Source: an uncultured Clostridium sp. (GTDB lineage Bacteria; Bacillota; Clostridia; TANB77; CAG-508). From it: 57,281 bases of DNA. The number at the start of each line of letters is the position of its first letter. Within the stretch, counting starts at the first letter, position 1. A model generated the notes under the pieces. The model saw only the letters and a program-made list of their open reading frames with translations, did not search any database and was not told the DNA's origin. A program made the translations under genes and the position numbers. Shown here piece by piece: positions 8,129 to 16,166 of the stretch. The stretch is taken from contig CABUKD010000006.1 of NCBI GenBank assembly GCA_902492105.1, positions 1 through 57,281 of the forward strand, read 5' to 3'.

Positions 8129-8650
8129 CTATATTCTATTTACTCTTTTTAGACAAACTCTTTGACCATTTTTCCTTAATATTATTGTTTTATCAAGTAT
8201 TACTATATAATATTTAATGAAATACATATTTTCGTGTAAAGTAATATATTTAACAGCGATTCTTTTGAAGTCCGTTTCTAAAAAATTTTGTAAAATTCCT
8301 TTATCAATTTTCCTAAAATGTTTTTTGCTTGATTTTGTGTCGAATTTCATTTTTAAATAGTCGTCTATTTCTACGTCTATTAAACCTCTATACAATTCTG
8401 TAATTGGTAAATCATATTCTGTAGATTGAATAAGAACATCTAAAAAAAACTCTAATTCTTCTACTTTAAATGTAACCTTAAAATCATCTAATATATGTAC
8501 AATTGCTTCTTTAAATATATCCCTTATATTAATATTTGTTGGAATATATTCGTAATATTTACCGTTCTCTATTTCCATATAAAGATTATTATTTTTATCT
8601 AGTACCAACCCCAAAATTTTTACTATATTATTCTTTTCTTTTTTATTCAT
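8129..8650 (-). CDS. hypothetical protein of the element, 173 aa
   Basis: I do not recognise the family. It begins MNKKEKNNIVKILGLVLDKN and has a beta-rich start (NNLYMEIENGKYYEYIP), a helical centre with several Phe/Leu/Asp clusters, and a basic tail ending LRKNGQRVCLKRVNRI. It has no membrane helix. It is the first larger gene after the excisionase in the leftward unit, with a GGGAGG ribosome site. An accessory role in replication or regulation is only a guess from position. Confidence 0.6.
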   Translation of the reverse strand: MNKKEKNNIVKILGLVLDKNNNLYMEIENGKYYEYIPTNINIRDIFKEAIVHILDDFKVTFKVEELEFFLDVLIQSTEYDLPITELYRGLIDVEIDDYLKMKFDTKSSKKHFRKIDKGILQNFLETDFKRIAVKYITLHENMYFIKYYIVILDKTIILRKNGQRVCLKRVNRI

Positions 8651-8698
8651 ATAAAATTCCTCCCTTCTTATGTAACAACAAGATATTTTATACGTTAC

Positions 8699-8740
8699 TT
8701 AAATTAGTAAGTAATATTTCTTCTTTTTAATAAGATACAT
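8699..8740 (-). CDS. possible 13-residue small ORF (MYLIKKKKYYLLI)
   Basis: A strong AAAGGAGG ribosome site 8 nt before the ATG and an immediate stop define a tiny reading frame 13 bp after the excisionase stop. It ends in a palindrome, TTACT-TAAATT-AGTAA. It could be a leader peptide or micro-protein; expression is unproven. Confidence 0.35.
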   Translation of the reverse strand: MYLIKKKKYYLLI

Positions 8741-8753
8741 TTTTATTCCTCCT

Positions 8754-8939
8754 TTAATCTCTTCTAGCTTTTTTCCATTCTTCAAAAGCAATTTTATCAA
8801 CACCAAACTTTCTGCCTAGTCTTAAAGCAGGGAAATCAGCTCTTGCAAAAACCTCATATACTTTGTTTCTTCCAATATGTAGATTTTTTTGTACGTCTTC
8901 AACTGTTAATATTTGTGTTAATTCTTGTGTTTCTTCCAT
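8754..8939 (-). CDS. excisionase-type MerR-like HTH protein, 61 aa
   Basis: The protein contains ILTVEDVQKNLHIGRNKVYE, then FPALRLGRKFGVDKIAFEEW, the standard winged-helix DNA-binding module of small excisionases (HTH_17 type). I place the start at the ATG 8939-8937, which has AAAGGAGGTG 8 nt upstream; an open frame continues into the promoter but cannot be translated from this transcript. It is transcribed divergently from the XRE-type gene at 9171. Excisionases direct the tRNA-adjacent integrase toward excision; that role here is inferred from the family and position. Confidence 0.8.
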   Translation of the reverse strand: MEETQELTQILTVEDVQKNLHIGRNKVYEVFARADFPALRLGRKFGVDKIAFEEWKKARRD

Positions 8940-8952
8940 ATAGCGCACCTCC

Positions 8953-8996
8953 TTTACACTGTAAACCATTATAACATTCTTACTTGTCATTGTCAA
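8953..8996 (-). promoter_or_regulatory. excisionase promoter with TTTACAnTGTAAA operator
   Basis: On the minus strand TTGACA (8996-8991), 17 bp and TATAAT (8973-8968) form a consensus promoter. The palindrome TTTACA-C-TGTAAA at 8953-8965 sits at the expected transcription start. Confidence 0.85.
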
Positions 8997-9110
8997 GTAA
9001 AATTATTAAAGTTTTTAAAAGATTATTTAAACCAATATATGAAATGACAGTGAAAAATGCTTGAAATAGATTACTTTTTCTTTTTAATGTTGAATATCTT
9101 TTAATAAATA

Positions 9111-9151
9111 TTGACAATCAAAATAAAATGTGTTATAATTTACATTGTAAA
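9111..9151 (+). promoter_or_regulatory. XRE-gene promoter with the same operator
   Basis: TTGACA (9111-9116), 17 bp and TATAAT (9134-9139) form a consensus promoter. TTTACA-T-TGTAAA at 9139-9151 overlaps the last base of the -10 box and is nearly identical to the operator of the divergent promoter. Confidence 0.85.
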
Positions 9152-9170
9152 GAAAAGGTGGTGGTATTCT

Positions 9171-9785
9171 ATGAGAGGTCTAACATATATAAGAAAAGAC
9201 ATATTTCATATGACTGTAAGTTGGCTTGCAAATGAAATGTGTATTAGTAGACAAGGAGTTACGGATTGGGAAAGTAATAGAAGTAAGATGTCAAACGACA
9301 GACTAGAGGTATTAGAAAAAATTTTTGGTGTATCTAAAAAATGGTATGATAAAGAGATAGATGAAATTGATAAACTAAAAATAGATAATGAAGTATTGAA
9401 AAATATTATTTCAACCAATCTATATGATAATATAAAAATTTATGATGAAGTAGATAATTTAAAATCAAATGTTCGATTTGAAGAAACTACAGCAGATTTT
9501 GATAAGATTTTAAAAATAAAAGATATTAATGAACGAAATCAATATGTTATAAAACAAATAGATGAAAACAATAGAAAAATAGAATTATTTGAAGTTATTG
9601 AAAAAATAAACATAAAAGGTAAGGAACTTTCAAATGATATTACTATTTTTAATATGTATGTAAATTGCTTAACTATCTTTGATAAAATAACAGACGAAAT
9701 AAAAAATGAAGATAAAGAAATTCAAGATATAAAATTTGCAAATTTAAAACAACATCTTATGAATTATAAAGATATTAATAATTAG
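9171..9785 (+). CDS. XRE-type regulator with long coiled C-terminus, 204 aa
   Basis: The start is the ATG at 9171, preceded by AAAGGTGGTGG; anything upstream lies inside the promoter. Residues 1-60 form an HTH domain (MTVSWLANEMCISRQGVTDWE, then LEVLEKIFGVSKKWYD). The remaining 140 residues are Lys/Asp/Asn-rich helices likely to form a coiled coil (KLKIDNEVLKNI, EENNRK-like heptads). It faces the excisionase gene across divergent promoters that share a 13-bp operator, so it is the natural candidate repressor controlling excision and its own synthesis. No protease-like domain is visible. Confidence 0.8.
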   Translation: MRGLTYIRKDIFHMTVSWLANEMCISRQGVTDWESNRSKMSNDRLEVLEKIFGVSKKWYDKEIDEIDKLKIDNEVLKNIISTNLYDNIKIYDEVDNLKSNVRFEETTADFDKILKIKDINERNQYVIKQIDENNRKIELFEVIEKINIKGKELSNDITIFNMYVNCLTIFDKITDEIKNEDKEIQDIKFANLKQHLMNYKDINN

Positions 9786-9818
9786 TGAATAGCAGTTTTA
9801 TTGTTTATATAAATAAGA

Positions 9819-9855
9819 GAATGTAAACTGTCGCCAAACAAATTTTACATTCCCT
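9819..9855 (+). terminator. hairpin after the XRE-type gene
   Basis: GAATGTAAA (9819-9827) pairs with TTTACATTC (9844-9852) and is followed by CCTTT. A second small hairpin (AATACTTTTTGAAAGTATT) follows near 9868. Confidence 0.6.
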
Positions 9856-10011
9856 TTCCACCTTTAAAATACTTTTTGAAAGTATTTAGTAGGCTTTCGC
9901 CTATTATTATTGTATCAAAAAACGTTCCAAAAAGCAAGGAATTAATGATATTGTAATAAAACTTTCTTAAAGTATTTGAGGAATTTTAAATATAATAAGG
10001 AGGTTTTATTT

Positions 10012-11418
10012 ATGGCAGGTCGCCCAAGAAAAGATATTAAAACAAAAAATAGAAATGGAACAGGAACTATAAGTTCAAACTTTCAAAAGATAGATAGAAA
10101 AGAAAATCGTTTATCTAAAATGTGCAAAATATGTAGCCAATGTGAAGATAGAAGTATTTGCAATAATAGAGAAGGAACGAAGAAATGCAAAAAATGTTTA
10201 GAATGTAATGGTAAAGATTGTGATAGATTTTATGTATATGCTCCTCACACAGCTTTATCATCTACCAAAGGTGGTAAAAAAAGAAAATATTTAGGTAGAT
10301 ATGACAAAAAAGAAGAGGCTCAAGATAGTATTATAAAATCACAGAATGGAGGTTTTATAGAAACAAATAATATTACTTTATATGAAGTTCTTGAAAAGAA
10401 AAATACAAAGAACTTGGAGGCTAATGCAATATCAACGAGTACAGATGATAGAAATAGAGCAATTAGAAATAAAATGAGAAAATACGGTTTAGCAGATAAA
10501 AGAATACAAAAAATATCTACAGATGAAATTCAAGAATACTTAAATAATTTAAAAGATTCTTATTCTCAAAGTGAAATAGATAAACAAACAGATGAAATAA
10601 AGTCAGGATATAAATATGCAATAGTAAATCATCTAGTATTAAAAAATCCTTGTGAGAACTTAATTCAAGTTATTAGCTCACTACCTGTAAAAAATGCACG
10701 TCCATTTGAACTAGACGAACAAAATCTTTTAATTGATTATATAAACACACACGATAATTTAACAGATATAAGGTCAAGTATGGATTCAATAACTTTTAGA
10801 AATGTAGTAAAACTTGCTTTTGCAACAGGTCAGAGAATAGGAGAATTGTTAGCTCTACAGATAGGATATGATAAGGAACACTATACTAGCGATATAAATT
10901 TTGAAAAAAAATATTTTAGAATTTCAAAAACAATATCTACAGAAAATAACAAACCTATTTTGAAGAATGGTACAAAGAATTCAAAGAAAAGAATTAAAAA
11001 AGGATTACCCAAATATATAGATATATCATTTAATGTTGCAAATGATAATGTTATCGAAAATATATTAAAAGAACAAATTGAGCATACAAAGATGAATATT
11101 AATAATAAACAACACTTTTTATTTTGTAATGCAGACGGAAGTTTTTTAACACATCATCAAATATCAGACACTTTCAAAAGAATATGCAGAGAACTACATA
11201 TACAAGATGATAATTCAAAAGGTTGTCATATTCATCAAGCAAGACATTCATTTGTTACAAGATGTTTAGAGGCAGGTATGAATATAGAAACTATTGCAGA
11301 TATTATAGGAGATAACATTGAACAAGTTTTAGATACTTATGCTCACATTTTAAAGAGATTTAAAGATGACGAACTTGATAAATTACACAATTATTATAAA
11401 AAAAATTTTTTAAAATAA
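10012..11418 (+). CDS. int: tyrosine integrase with N-terminal Cys-rich insert, 468 aa
   Basis: The start is the ATG at 10012, which has AAGGAGG upstream. The C-terminal catalytic domain is complete: Arg in ATGQRIGELLAL, HIHQARHSF (H-x-x-R and H), and the nucleophile Tyr in VLDTYAHIL. The N-terminal part has an arm-binding segment (KRKYLGRYDKKEEAQ). Before it lies an unusual cluster of eight cysteines between about residues 37 and 70 (MCKICSQCEDRSIC, KKCKKCLECNGKDC) that probably binds zinc. The gene points at the tRNA-Cys gene 220 bp downstream, the typical place for an integrase that uses a tRNA 3' end as attachment site. It should catalyse integration and, with the excisionase, excision. 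Confidence 0.9.
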   Translation: MAGRPRKDIKTKNRNGTGTISSNFQKIDRKENRLSKMCKICSQCEDRSICNNREGTKKCKKCLECNGKDCDRFYVYAPHTALSSTKGGKKRKYLGRYDKKEEAQDSIIKSQNGGFIETNNITLYEVLEKKNTKNLEANAISTSTDDRNRAIRNKMRKYGLADKRIQKISTDEIQEYLNNLKDSYSQSEIDKQTDEIKSGYKYAIVNHLVLKNPCENLIQVISSLPVKNARPFELDEQNLLIDYINTHDNLTDIRSSMDSITFRNVVKLAFATGQRIGELLALQIGYDKEHYTSDINFEKKYFRISKTISTENNKPILKNGTKNSKKRIKKGLPKYIDISFNVANDNVIENILKEQIEHTKMNINNKQHFLFCNADGSFLTHHQISDTFKRICRELHIQDDNSKGCHIHQARHSFVTRCLEAGMNIETIADIIGDNIEQVLDTYAHILKRFKDDELDKLHNYYKKNFLK

Positions 11419-11420
11419 AG

Positions 11421-11460
11421 ATAGTAAAACAGTTCATACAAGCTGATTTTACTATTTTTT
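11421..11460 (+). terminator. integrase terminator
   Basis: ATAGTAAAA (11421-11429) pairs with TTTTACTAT (11447-11455), followed by TTTTT. Confidence 0.8.
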
Positions 11461-11476
11461 ATTTTAATTATTTTTT

Positions 11477-11528
11477 AATACAATTTTAATACAATTACTT
11501 TTATCATTTTAATACAATTTTAATACAA
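11477..11528. repeat. paired AATACAA repeats, candidate integrase arm sites
   Basis: AATACAA occurs at 11477, 11488, 11511 and 11522 as two pairs, each with 11-bp internal spacing (one helical turn). Position between integrase gene and attachment site fits arm-type binding sites. Confidence 0.55.
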
Positions 11529-11541
11529 AAGATTTAATTTA

Positions 11542-11628
11542 TTGTAACACGTTATAAAACGAAAATTAAAAAAATCCCCATTTTTAGGGAAAAAATAAAA
11601 CCTATTAAAACGTTGTAACACGTAATAA
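11542..11628. repeat. direct repeat TTGTAACACGT near the attachment site
   Basis: TTGTAACACGTTATAA (11542-11557) and TTGTAACACGTAATAA (11613-11628) differ by two bases, and a short hairpin (TCCC-CATTTTTA-GGGA) lies between them. They may bind integrase or excisionase. Confidence 0.5.
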
Positions 11629-11639
11629 TAGGTATATAT

Positions 11640-11713
11640 TGGAGGCGCCACCCGGATTTGAACCGGGGATCAGAGTTTTGCAGACTCGTGCCTTACCACT
11701 TGGCTATAGCGCC
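11640..11713 (-). tRNA. tRNA-Cys (GCA), right attachment site of the element
   Basis: The cloverleaf reads 5' GGCGCTATAGCCAAGTGG..., with anticodon GCA in CTGCAAA, a T arm GGTTCAAATCC and an encoded CCA. The integrase side is the 3' end of the gene, so the element end most likely coincides with it. No second copy of the 3' end is present in the window, so the left end lies outside. Confidence 0.92.
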
Positions 11714-11768
11714 GAATATTTACATTTTATGATTTATAGTCATGAATTGCTTTTTCTATAAAAAAATA

Positions 11769-11844
11769 TGGAGCGGAAAACGGGGCTCAAACCCGCGACC
11801 TCTGCCTTGGCAAGGCAGCGCTCTATCAACTGAGCTATTTCCGC
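11769..11844 (-). tRNA. tRNA-Gly (GCC)
   Basis: It begins GCGGAAATAGCTCAG, has anticodon GCC in CTTGCCAAG, a T arm GGTTTGAGCC and an encoded CCA. It lies 55 bp from tRNA-Cys in the same orientation. A GCC anticodon reads GGT and GGC, and GGT is the glycine codon at three of the seven recoding sites. Confidence 0.93.
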
Positions 11845-11897
11845 AAATGCTTTATGTTTCTAAAGCATTATAATCATAGCAAATTTTCTTGCAAAAG

Positions 11898-13194
11898 TCA
11901 AGGTACTAAGCTCAAAAAATCTAGTAAATAATCTTTTATCTCCTTTTTTTCTATCGTTTCCTTTACCAAAATGTTTAATACTTGTATGTTTTCTCCATCT
12001 AATCCCACTTTTACATTTCCTATAATTTTATTTTTTTCTACTGGTGCTTCTAAAGAATAAATACAATTCATTTCTATTTGAACATGGTCTTTTTGTGTTT
12101 TCTTAATTGCCATTTTTGAAAATTCCAATTCTTCCATTTCTAATTCAATGGTATTTGTTTTTCCTTTATTGATATATATGCGTTTTTCATTTAATTGTTT
12201 CCACTTTTCAAATTGTTCTTTTACTATTTTTTCTAAATCTACTACCTCGTAATTATTAAATGCATATTCTATTAACTTTATGCTATCTTGTGTTCTAATT
12301 TTTTTGGTATCGGCTCCTAAAACTACTGTAATGATATCTAAATCTCCTCTTTTACAAGCAGTTACTAAACATCTGCCGGCCCCATTGGTAAACCCAGTTT
12401 TAATTCCATATACGCCTGATAAGTTCCCTAATAATTCATTCGTATTAGAAATAATGCTAGACCTTCCATTAATAGTAATGTTATAAGTCTTACTTCCTAC
12501 AATTTCTTTAAATTTTGGAATTTCTAGTGCGTAGTCTGCCATGCAGGCAAGTTCATAAGCAGTTGTATAATGTTCCTTTTCATCTAATCCATGTGGTGTT
12601 ACAAAATGGCTATTTACTAACCCCATTTCTGCTGCCTTTTCATTCATTAATTTTGCAAAACCTTCTACACTTCCACCGTACATGAATAGCCAAAGCAACT
12701 GCTGCATCATTACCTGACCTTAGTAATAAACCATATAATAAATCATGTACTGTGATTTTATCATTAATATGTAATCCTAATCTAGAACCTCCTGTTCCTG
12801 CTGCCTTTTTTTCAATGGTCACCACATCTTGTAGATTAGCATTTTCTAAAACTACAATTGCTGTCATAATTTTGGTAGTAGAAGCCATTGGTACTTGTTT
12901 TAAACCATTTTTTTCGTATAAAATCGTTTTAGAACTTCTGTCAAAAATAAGCCCTATTTTAGCATTTAAATCTGGTTCATCTGTTACTTGTGCTGCTGTA
13001 GGTATTGTTTCATTTTTAATTGATTCTAAATCTATTACTTCATTATCTTCTAAATTTGCATAACTAATAGAAGTAGCAGTGATATAGAATACAAGAAATA
13101 ACAAAATACTAATTTTGAAAAATGTAGTTTTATGGTTTTTGATTGCTGTAGTTCTTAACAAAGTTTTTTCTAAAAAATGCTTTTCTTTTTTCAT
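11898..13194 (-). CDS. dacF: D-Ala-D-Ala carboxypeptidase (penicillin-binding), needs +1 shift at CGG
   Basis: This is a low-molecular-weight PBP of 431 aa once the shift is made. The N-terminal signal anchor (TTFFKISILLFLVFYITATSI) is followed by the S-x-x-K motif ASTTKIM and the S-x-N motif SGNDAAVAL. The zero frame then meets CGG at 12678-12676 and stops at 12640. Dropping the C gives AIHVGGSVEGFAKLMNEK and continues through VTPHGLDEKEHYTT and the K-T-G motif GIKTGFTNG to a normal C-terminal beta domain. The start is the ATG at 13194 after AAAAGGTG. The length is 1297 nt, one more than a multiple of three. It trims peptidoglycan stem peptides at the outer membrane face. Half of the active site depends on the shift. 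Confidence 0.88.
12676..12678 (-). other. CGG +1 recoding site (dacF)
   Basis: Codons read CAT GTA C|GGT GGA AGT. Skipping C gives H-V-G-G-S-V-E-G, the expected sequence between the SxN and KTG motifs. Confidence 0.85.
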
Positions 13195-13241
13195 AGAAAA
13201 AATCACCTTTTACATTATATGTTTTAAGGTGACTTTTATGA

Positions 13242-14678
13242 TTAAAATTTTCTAGATCTTCTCATAGCATCTCCCCATGGGGTTCTTTCTTCTCCTTGGT
13301 TTATTTCTTCTTGTTTTGCATTTTCAGTGGCATTACTTTCATTTGTTTGTTCTTCTCTTAGATTTCCTTTTTCCATTTCTTCGTTTACTTTTTGTTTTGC
13401 TTCTTCTTCAGTTAGTTTTTCTTCTCCTATCATATAATCAAATATTTTAGTAGCTTCTTTCTTTTGATACCCTTCTTTTATCAATTCATCAATAATTTCT
13501 TCTGCATGGGATATTAAATACATTTCACTATATTCTATGCCATCTTCTGCTACTTCTGTCCCCTCTAGACTTTCATAAGCCTTTGTTTGTTTATCTGGGT
13601 CTGCTTCTCTGGTTTTTATGGAAGTTACCTGATTAACCGCATGAGAATTGTAATCCCTTCCTTGCATTTCTATCTCATGTGATAGCCACTCTCCATTTTT
13701 TCCTTGTCTTGCTTCTTGTATACTTAAATATCCATAAGCATCTATTTCTACTGTCATTCTAATATCTCGTATATCTTTATCTGCACTATTTAGTCCTTTT
13801 GTTTTCATCACTTGGTAAGGAACTTCTTTGGTTACAGGTTTTCCATCATCTCCTAAACTAACGGTTTCCTGTCTTAAAGATGTAGTAGAAGGCTCAAAAT
13901 ATTTGGAAGGTTGTGAAATTCCATTTTCATCTATATATTCTGCTCTTACCGTTCCATTTTGATCTCTGTAAAAATATAAATTAGGTTCTAATTCTGGATG
14001 GTCTTTATATAAATTACTATTTTCTTTTACTTTTAATACATTATGGGTAGGAATATTTTTTCTTTTTGCAAATTCCTGTGTATCTTTCTCTTCTTTTGAT
14101 TGTACTTTTTGCTGTTCTTTATCTTGTTGTTCCATTTCTGTTTTTTCTTCTTTTTTGGTTGTATGATTTTGCTCTCTTATTGTTCCGTTTTTATATATTG
14201 TCATTTCTTTTTCGATGTCTTCTTGTGTAAGAGCTAAATCATTTTCTCCTAATTCTTTTGGAAGTTGTAATTTTAATCCGGTTAATTGGAGTAATTGATA
14301 TAATTGAGGCATTTTTTGTTGCAAACTTTCTACATATTCTGGCGTAAAGTGTATATTTCCTTCTTTATCTACAGTAGCAATTAAGTTTTTATCTTTATCA
14401 TAGATTTGATAAATACTATATTCTTGTACTTTTTCTTGTTCTGGAGTTTCTAGTTCTTTTGGTTCTTTTTGTTTAGATGTTATTTTTTCTTTTCCATTAA
14501 TTTTTACAATATATATATTTCTTTCTTCTAGTCCGCTTCCAGAAGTTGCTACAAATTGGAATTTATCATAATATTGGATATTGTGCAAATTTTGTGTTTT
14601 TTCATCTATTTCATCCAATGTTTTTGCCATAATATAATCTGCATTTTGGATAATTTCTTGTCTTTGCTCTTCTAACAT
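13242..14678 (-). CDS. soluble terminal protein of the secretion operon, 478 aa
   Basis: I do not recognise the family. It has no signal peptide or membrane helix. The N-terminal third is a folded-looking region (MLEEQRQEIIQNADYIM, NLIATVDKEGNIHF). The centre is a Lys/Glu/Gln-rich linker (about residues 165-205), followed by a beta-type domain (LYFYRDQNGTVRAEYID, VEIDAYGYLSIQEAR). A charged tail ends in a basic stretch, MRRSRKF. It is the last gene of the leftward secretion cluster, separated from it by a hairpin. Position, solubility and basic C-terminus make it a candidate substrate or cytoplasmic accessory of the system; this is inference. Confidence 0.6.
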   Translation of the reverse strand: MLEEQRQEIIQNADYIMAKTLDEIDEKTQNLHNIQYYDKFQFVATSGSGLEERNIYIVKINGKEKITSKQKEPKELETPEQEKVQEYSIYQIYDKDKNLIATVDKEGNIHFTPEYVESLQQKMPQLYQLLQLTGLKLQLPKELGENDLALTQEDIEKEMTIYKNGTIREQNHTTKKEEKTEMEQQDKEQQKVQSKEEKDTQEFAKRKNIPTHNVLKVKENSNLYKDHPELEPNLYFYRDQNGTVRAEYIDENGISQPSKYFEPSTTSLRQETVSLGDDGKPVTKEVPYQVMKTKGLNSADKDIRDIRMTVEIDAYGYLSIQEARQGKNGEWLSHEIEMQGRDYNSHAVNQVTSIKTREADPDKQTKAYESLEGTEVAEDGIEYSEMYLISHAEEIIDELIKEGYQKKEATKIFDYMIGEEKLTEEEAKQKVNEEMEKGNLREEQTNESNATENAKQEEINQGEERTPWGDAMRRSRKF

Positions 14679-14732
14679 TTTCTTTTCCTCCTTCTCCTCT
14701 ACTTTAAAATTAAGTTAACCTATTTTTTTATA

Positions 14733-14800
14733 GAAAAATAACTTTCAACCATGCTTCATTCATTTTACATGAATTATATCATAGTTAAAAGTTATTTTCC
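14733..14800 (-). terminator. hairpin between the two last secretion-operon genes
   Basis: GAAAAATAACTTTCAACC (14733-14750) pairs with GTTAAAAGTTATTTTCC (14784-14800), with a T-run beyond in the direction of transcription. It probably reduces read-through into the gene at 14678. Confidence 0.65.
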
Positions 14801-14801
14801 A

Positions 14802-16154
14802 CTATATACTAAAAGACATAACAAAGTCTGTACCTTCTTTTAGTTGCATTACTATGGTTACTGAAATTTCTTGACTCCTTGCAATAGTTGCATCGGTTAT
14901 TTTTATTTTATATAAATAAGTATCTTCTTGTTGTGTACACTCTAAGTATTCTATCTTATTGTATTCATAAAAATGGTTGTTTATATATTCTTTATATTGA
15001 TTTAAACTATCAAAATTATTGTTTCTAAAAGTTTCATCTAATTTACTATAAGCTGTTTCATAATCTTTGCTATTTATCATTTTAAAATATTTATCAATAT
15101 TTACCATTACTTTTTCTTGAGAAGATAATTGATTATATTCTTCTACAAAGTGTTGTGTTTCTATTGTATAATTGTCTAATAAAGCATTATATTCCATTAC
15201 ATTGTATATATTGAAAATATAGTAATTACCATAATCATCTATACAAGTATATGTTTTATAGTTTTCATTATTTTCTACTAAATACATATCCAATTCTACA
15301 ATTTCTAAGTTTTGAATATAATTTTCATATTCTTCATAACTGTTAAAATCTTGATAACTTCTTCTATTGTTAGCATCTAATGCTTCTAAAGTTGTATGAT
15401 TTTCTTGAAGATATTCTTGAAATTTTTCATATGTTCCAAATCTTAAGTTTCTATATTGCTCATCTAAAATTTCATAAGCTTCTTGTGAATTGTATAAACA
15501 TTTTTCTACATAGTCTAATAAATAAGTATTTACTATTTCTTCTTCTGAAAGAGTCGAGTAATTTACTTTATTGTATTCATTTAGTAAGATAGTTTTTTCT
15601 GTTCCTTCAGTAACTTGCATTTCTTCTTGTATTGCTAATTCATATTCTGATTGCTGATATATTCCTAAGTCAAAAGAATCATTAGCAGTATCTATATTAA
15701 CATTAAAAAAGTGTTCCTCCCCATCAATATCACATTTTATATAGTAATAACTATACTGTACACCAGATAATTCATACATTTCTTCTATAGATAATTCTCC
15801 CTCTTGTTGTATAGGTGCTACTATATTAAATAGATTATTTTGTGTAATATTATTTTTTTCTATATAATCTTGGTTTAGCATTTGATAAATAGCTTCTACT
15901 TGTTGGTTTTTATTATAATTTATATATTGTTGAATACAATTTTCTACTGTATAATAAATATTTTCATTATTAACTTTTTTGGGTGTTAATCCATTTAAGA
16001 TAAGTCCAGGATTATTATCTGCATCTATATGATCCAAATATTGGTTTGTAAGCTCTTCCTGTGGCTCTTGTTTATTTAATAGAACCACAAGAAGTATAAT
16101 ACAAATAATAATAAATATAGCCAATAAAGTTATCCATAGTTTTATATGTTTCAT
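14802..16154 (-). CDS. membrane-anchored protein with tandem NTF2-like repeats, 450 aa
   Basis: The protein has a short N-terminus, one membrane helix (LWITLLAIFIIICIILLVVLL, about residues 5-25) and an external region. The pattern of a helix ending Y-x-x-L-x-x-x-Y/F followed by an aromatic F-x-x-Y helix recurs three times: EAIYQMLNQDYIEKN near 85, EAYEILDEQYRNLRF near 225, and ETAYSKLDETFRNNNF near 375. Each resembles the NTF2-like fold of TcpC/VirB8-type scaffold proteins of Gram-positive conjugation systems. It is next to a second protein of the same kind in the operon. It is probably an envelope scaffold of the secretion channel. Confidence 0.65.
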   Translation of the reverse strand: MKHIKLWITLLAIFIIICIILLVVLLNKQEPQEELTNQYLDHIDADNNPGLILNGLTPKKVNNENIYYTVENCIQQYINYNKNQQVEAIYQMLNQDYIEKNNITQNNLFNIVAPIQQEGELSIEEMYELSGVQYSYYYIKCDIDGEEHFFNVNIDTANDSFDLGIYQQSEYELAIQEEMQVTEGTEKTILLNEYNKVNYSTLSEEEIVNTYLLDYVEKCLYNSQEAYEILDEQYRNLRFGTYEKFQEYLQENHTTLEALDANNRRSYQDFNSYEEYENYIQNLEIVELDMYLVENNENYKTYTCIDDYGNYYIFNIYNVMEYNALLDNYTIETQHFVEEYNQLSSQEKVMVNIDKYFKMINSKDYETAYSKLDETFRNNNFDSLNQYKEYINNHFYEYNKIEYLECTQQEDTYLYKIKITDATIARSQEISVTIVMQLKEGTDFVMSFSI

Positions 16155-16166
16155 TTTTCCACCTCT

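Noticed and set aside
9111..9170. Upstream extension of the XRE-type protein starting at 9111
   Set aside because: The putative start is the -35 box of its own promoter; the ATG at 9171 has the ribosome site.
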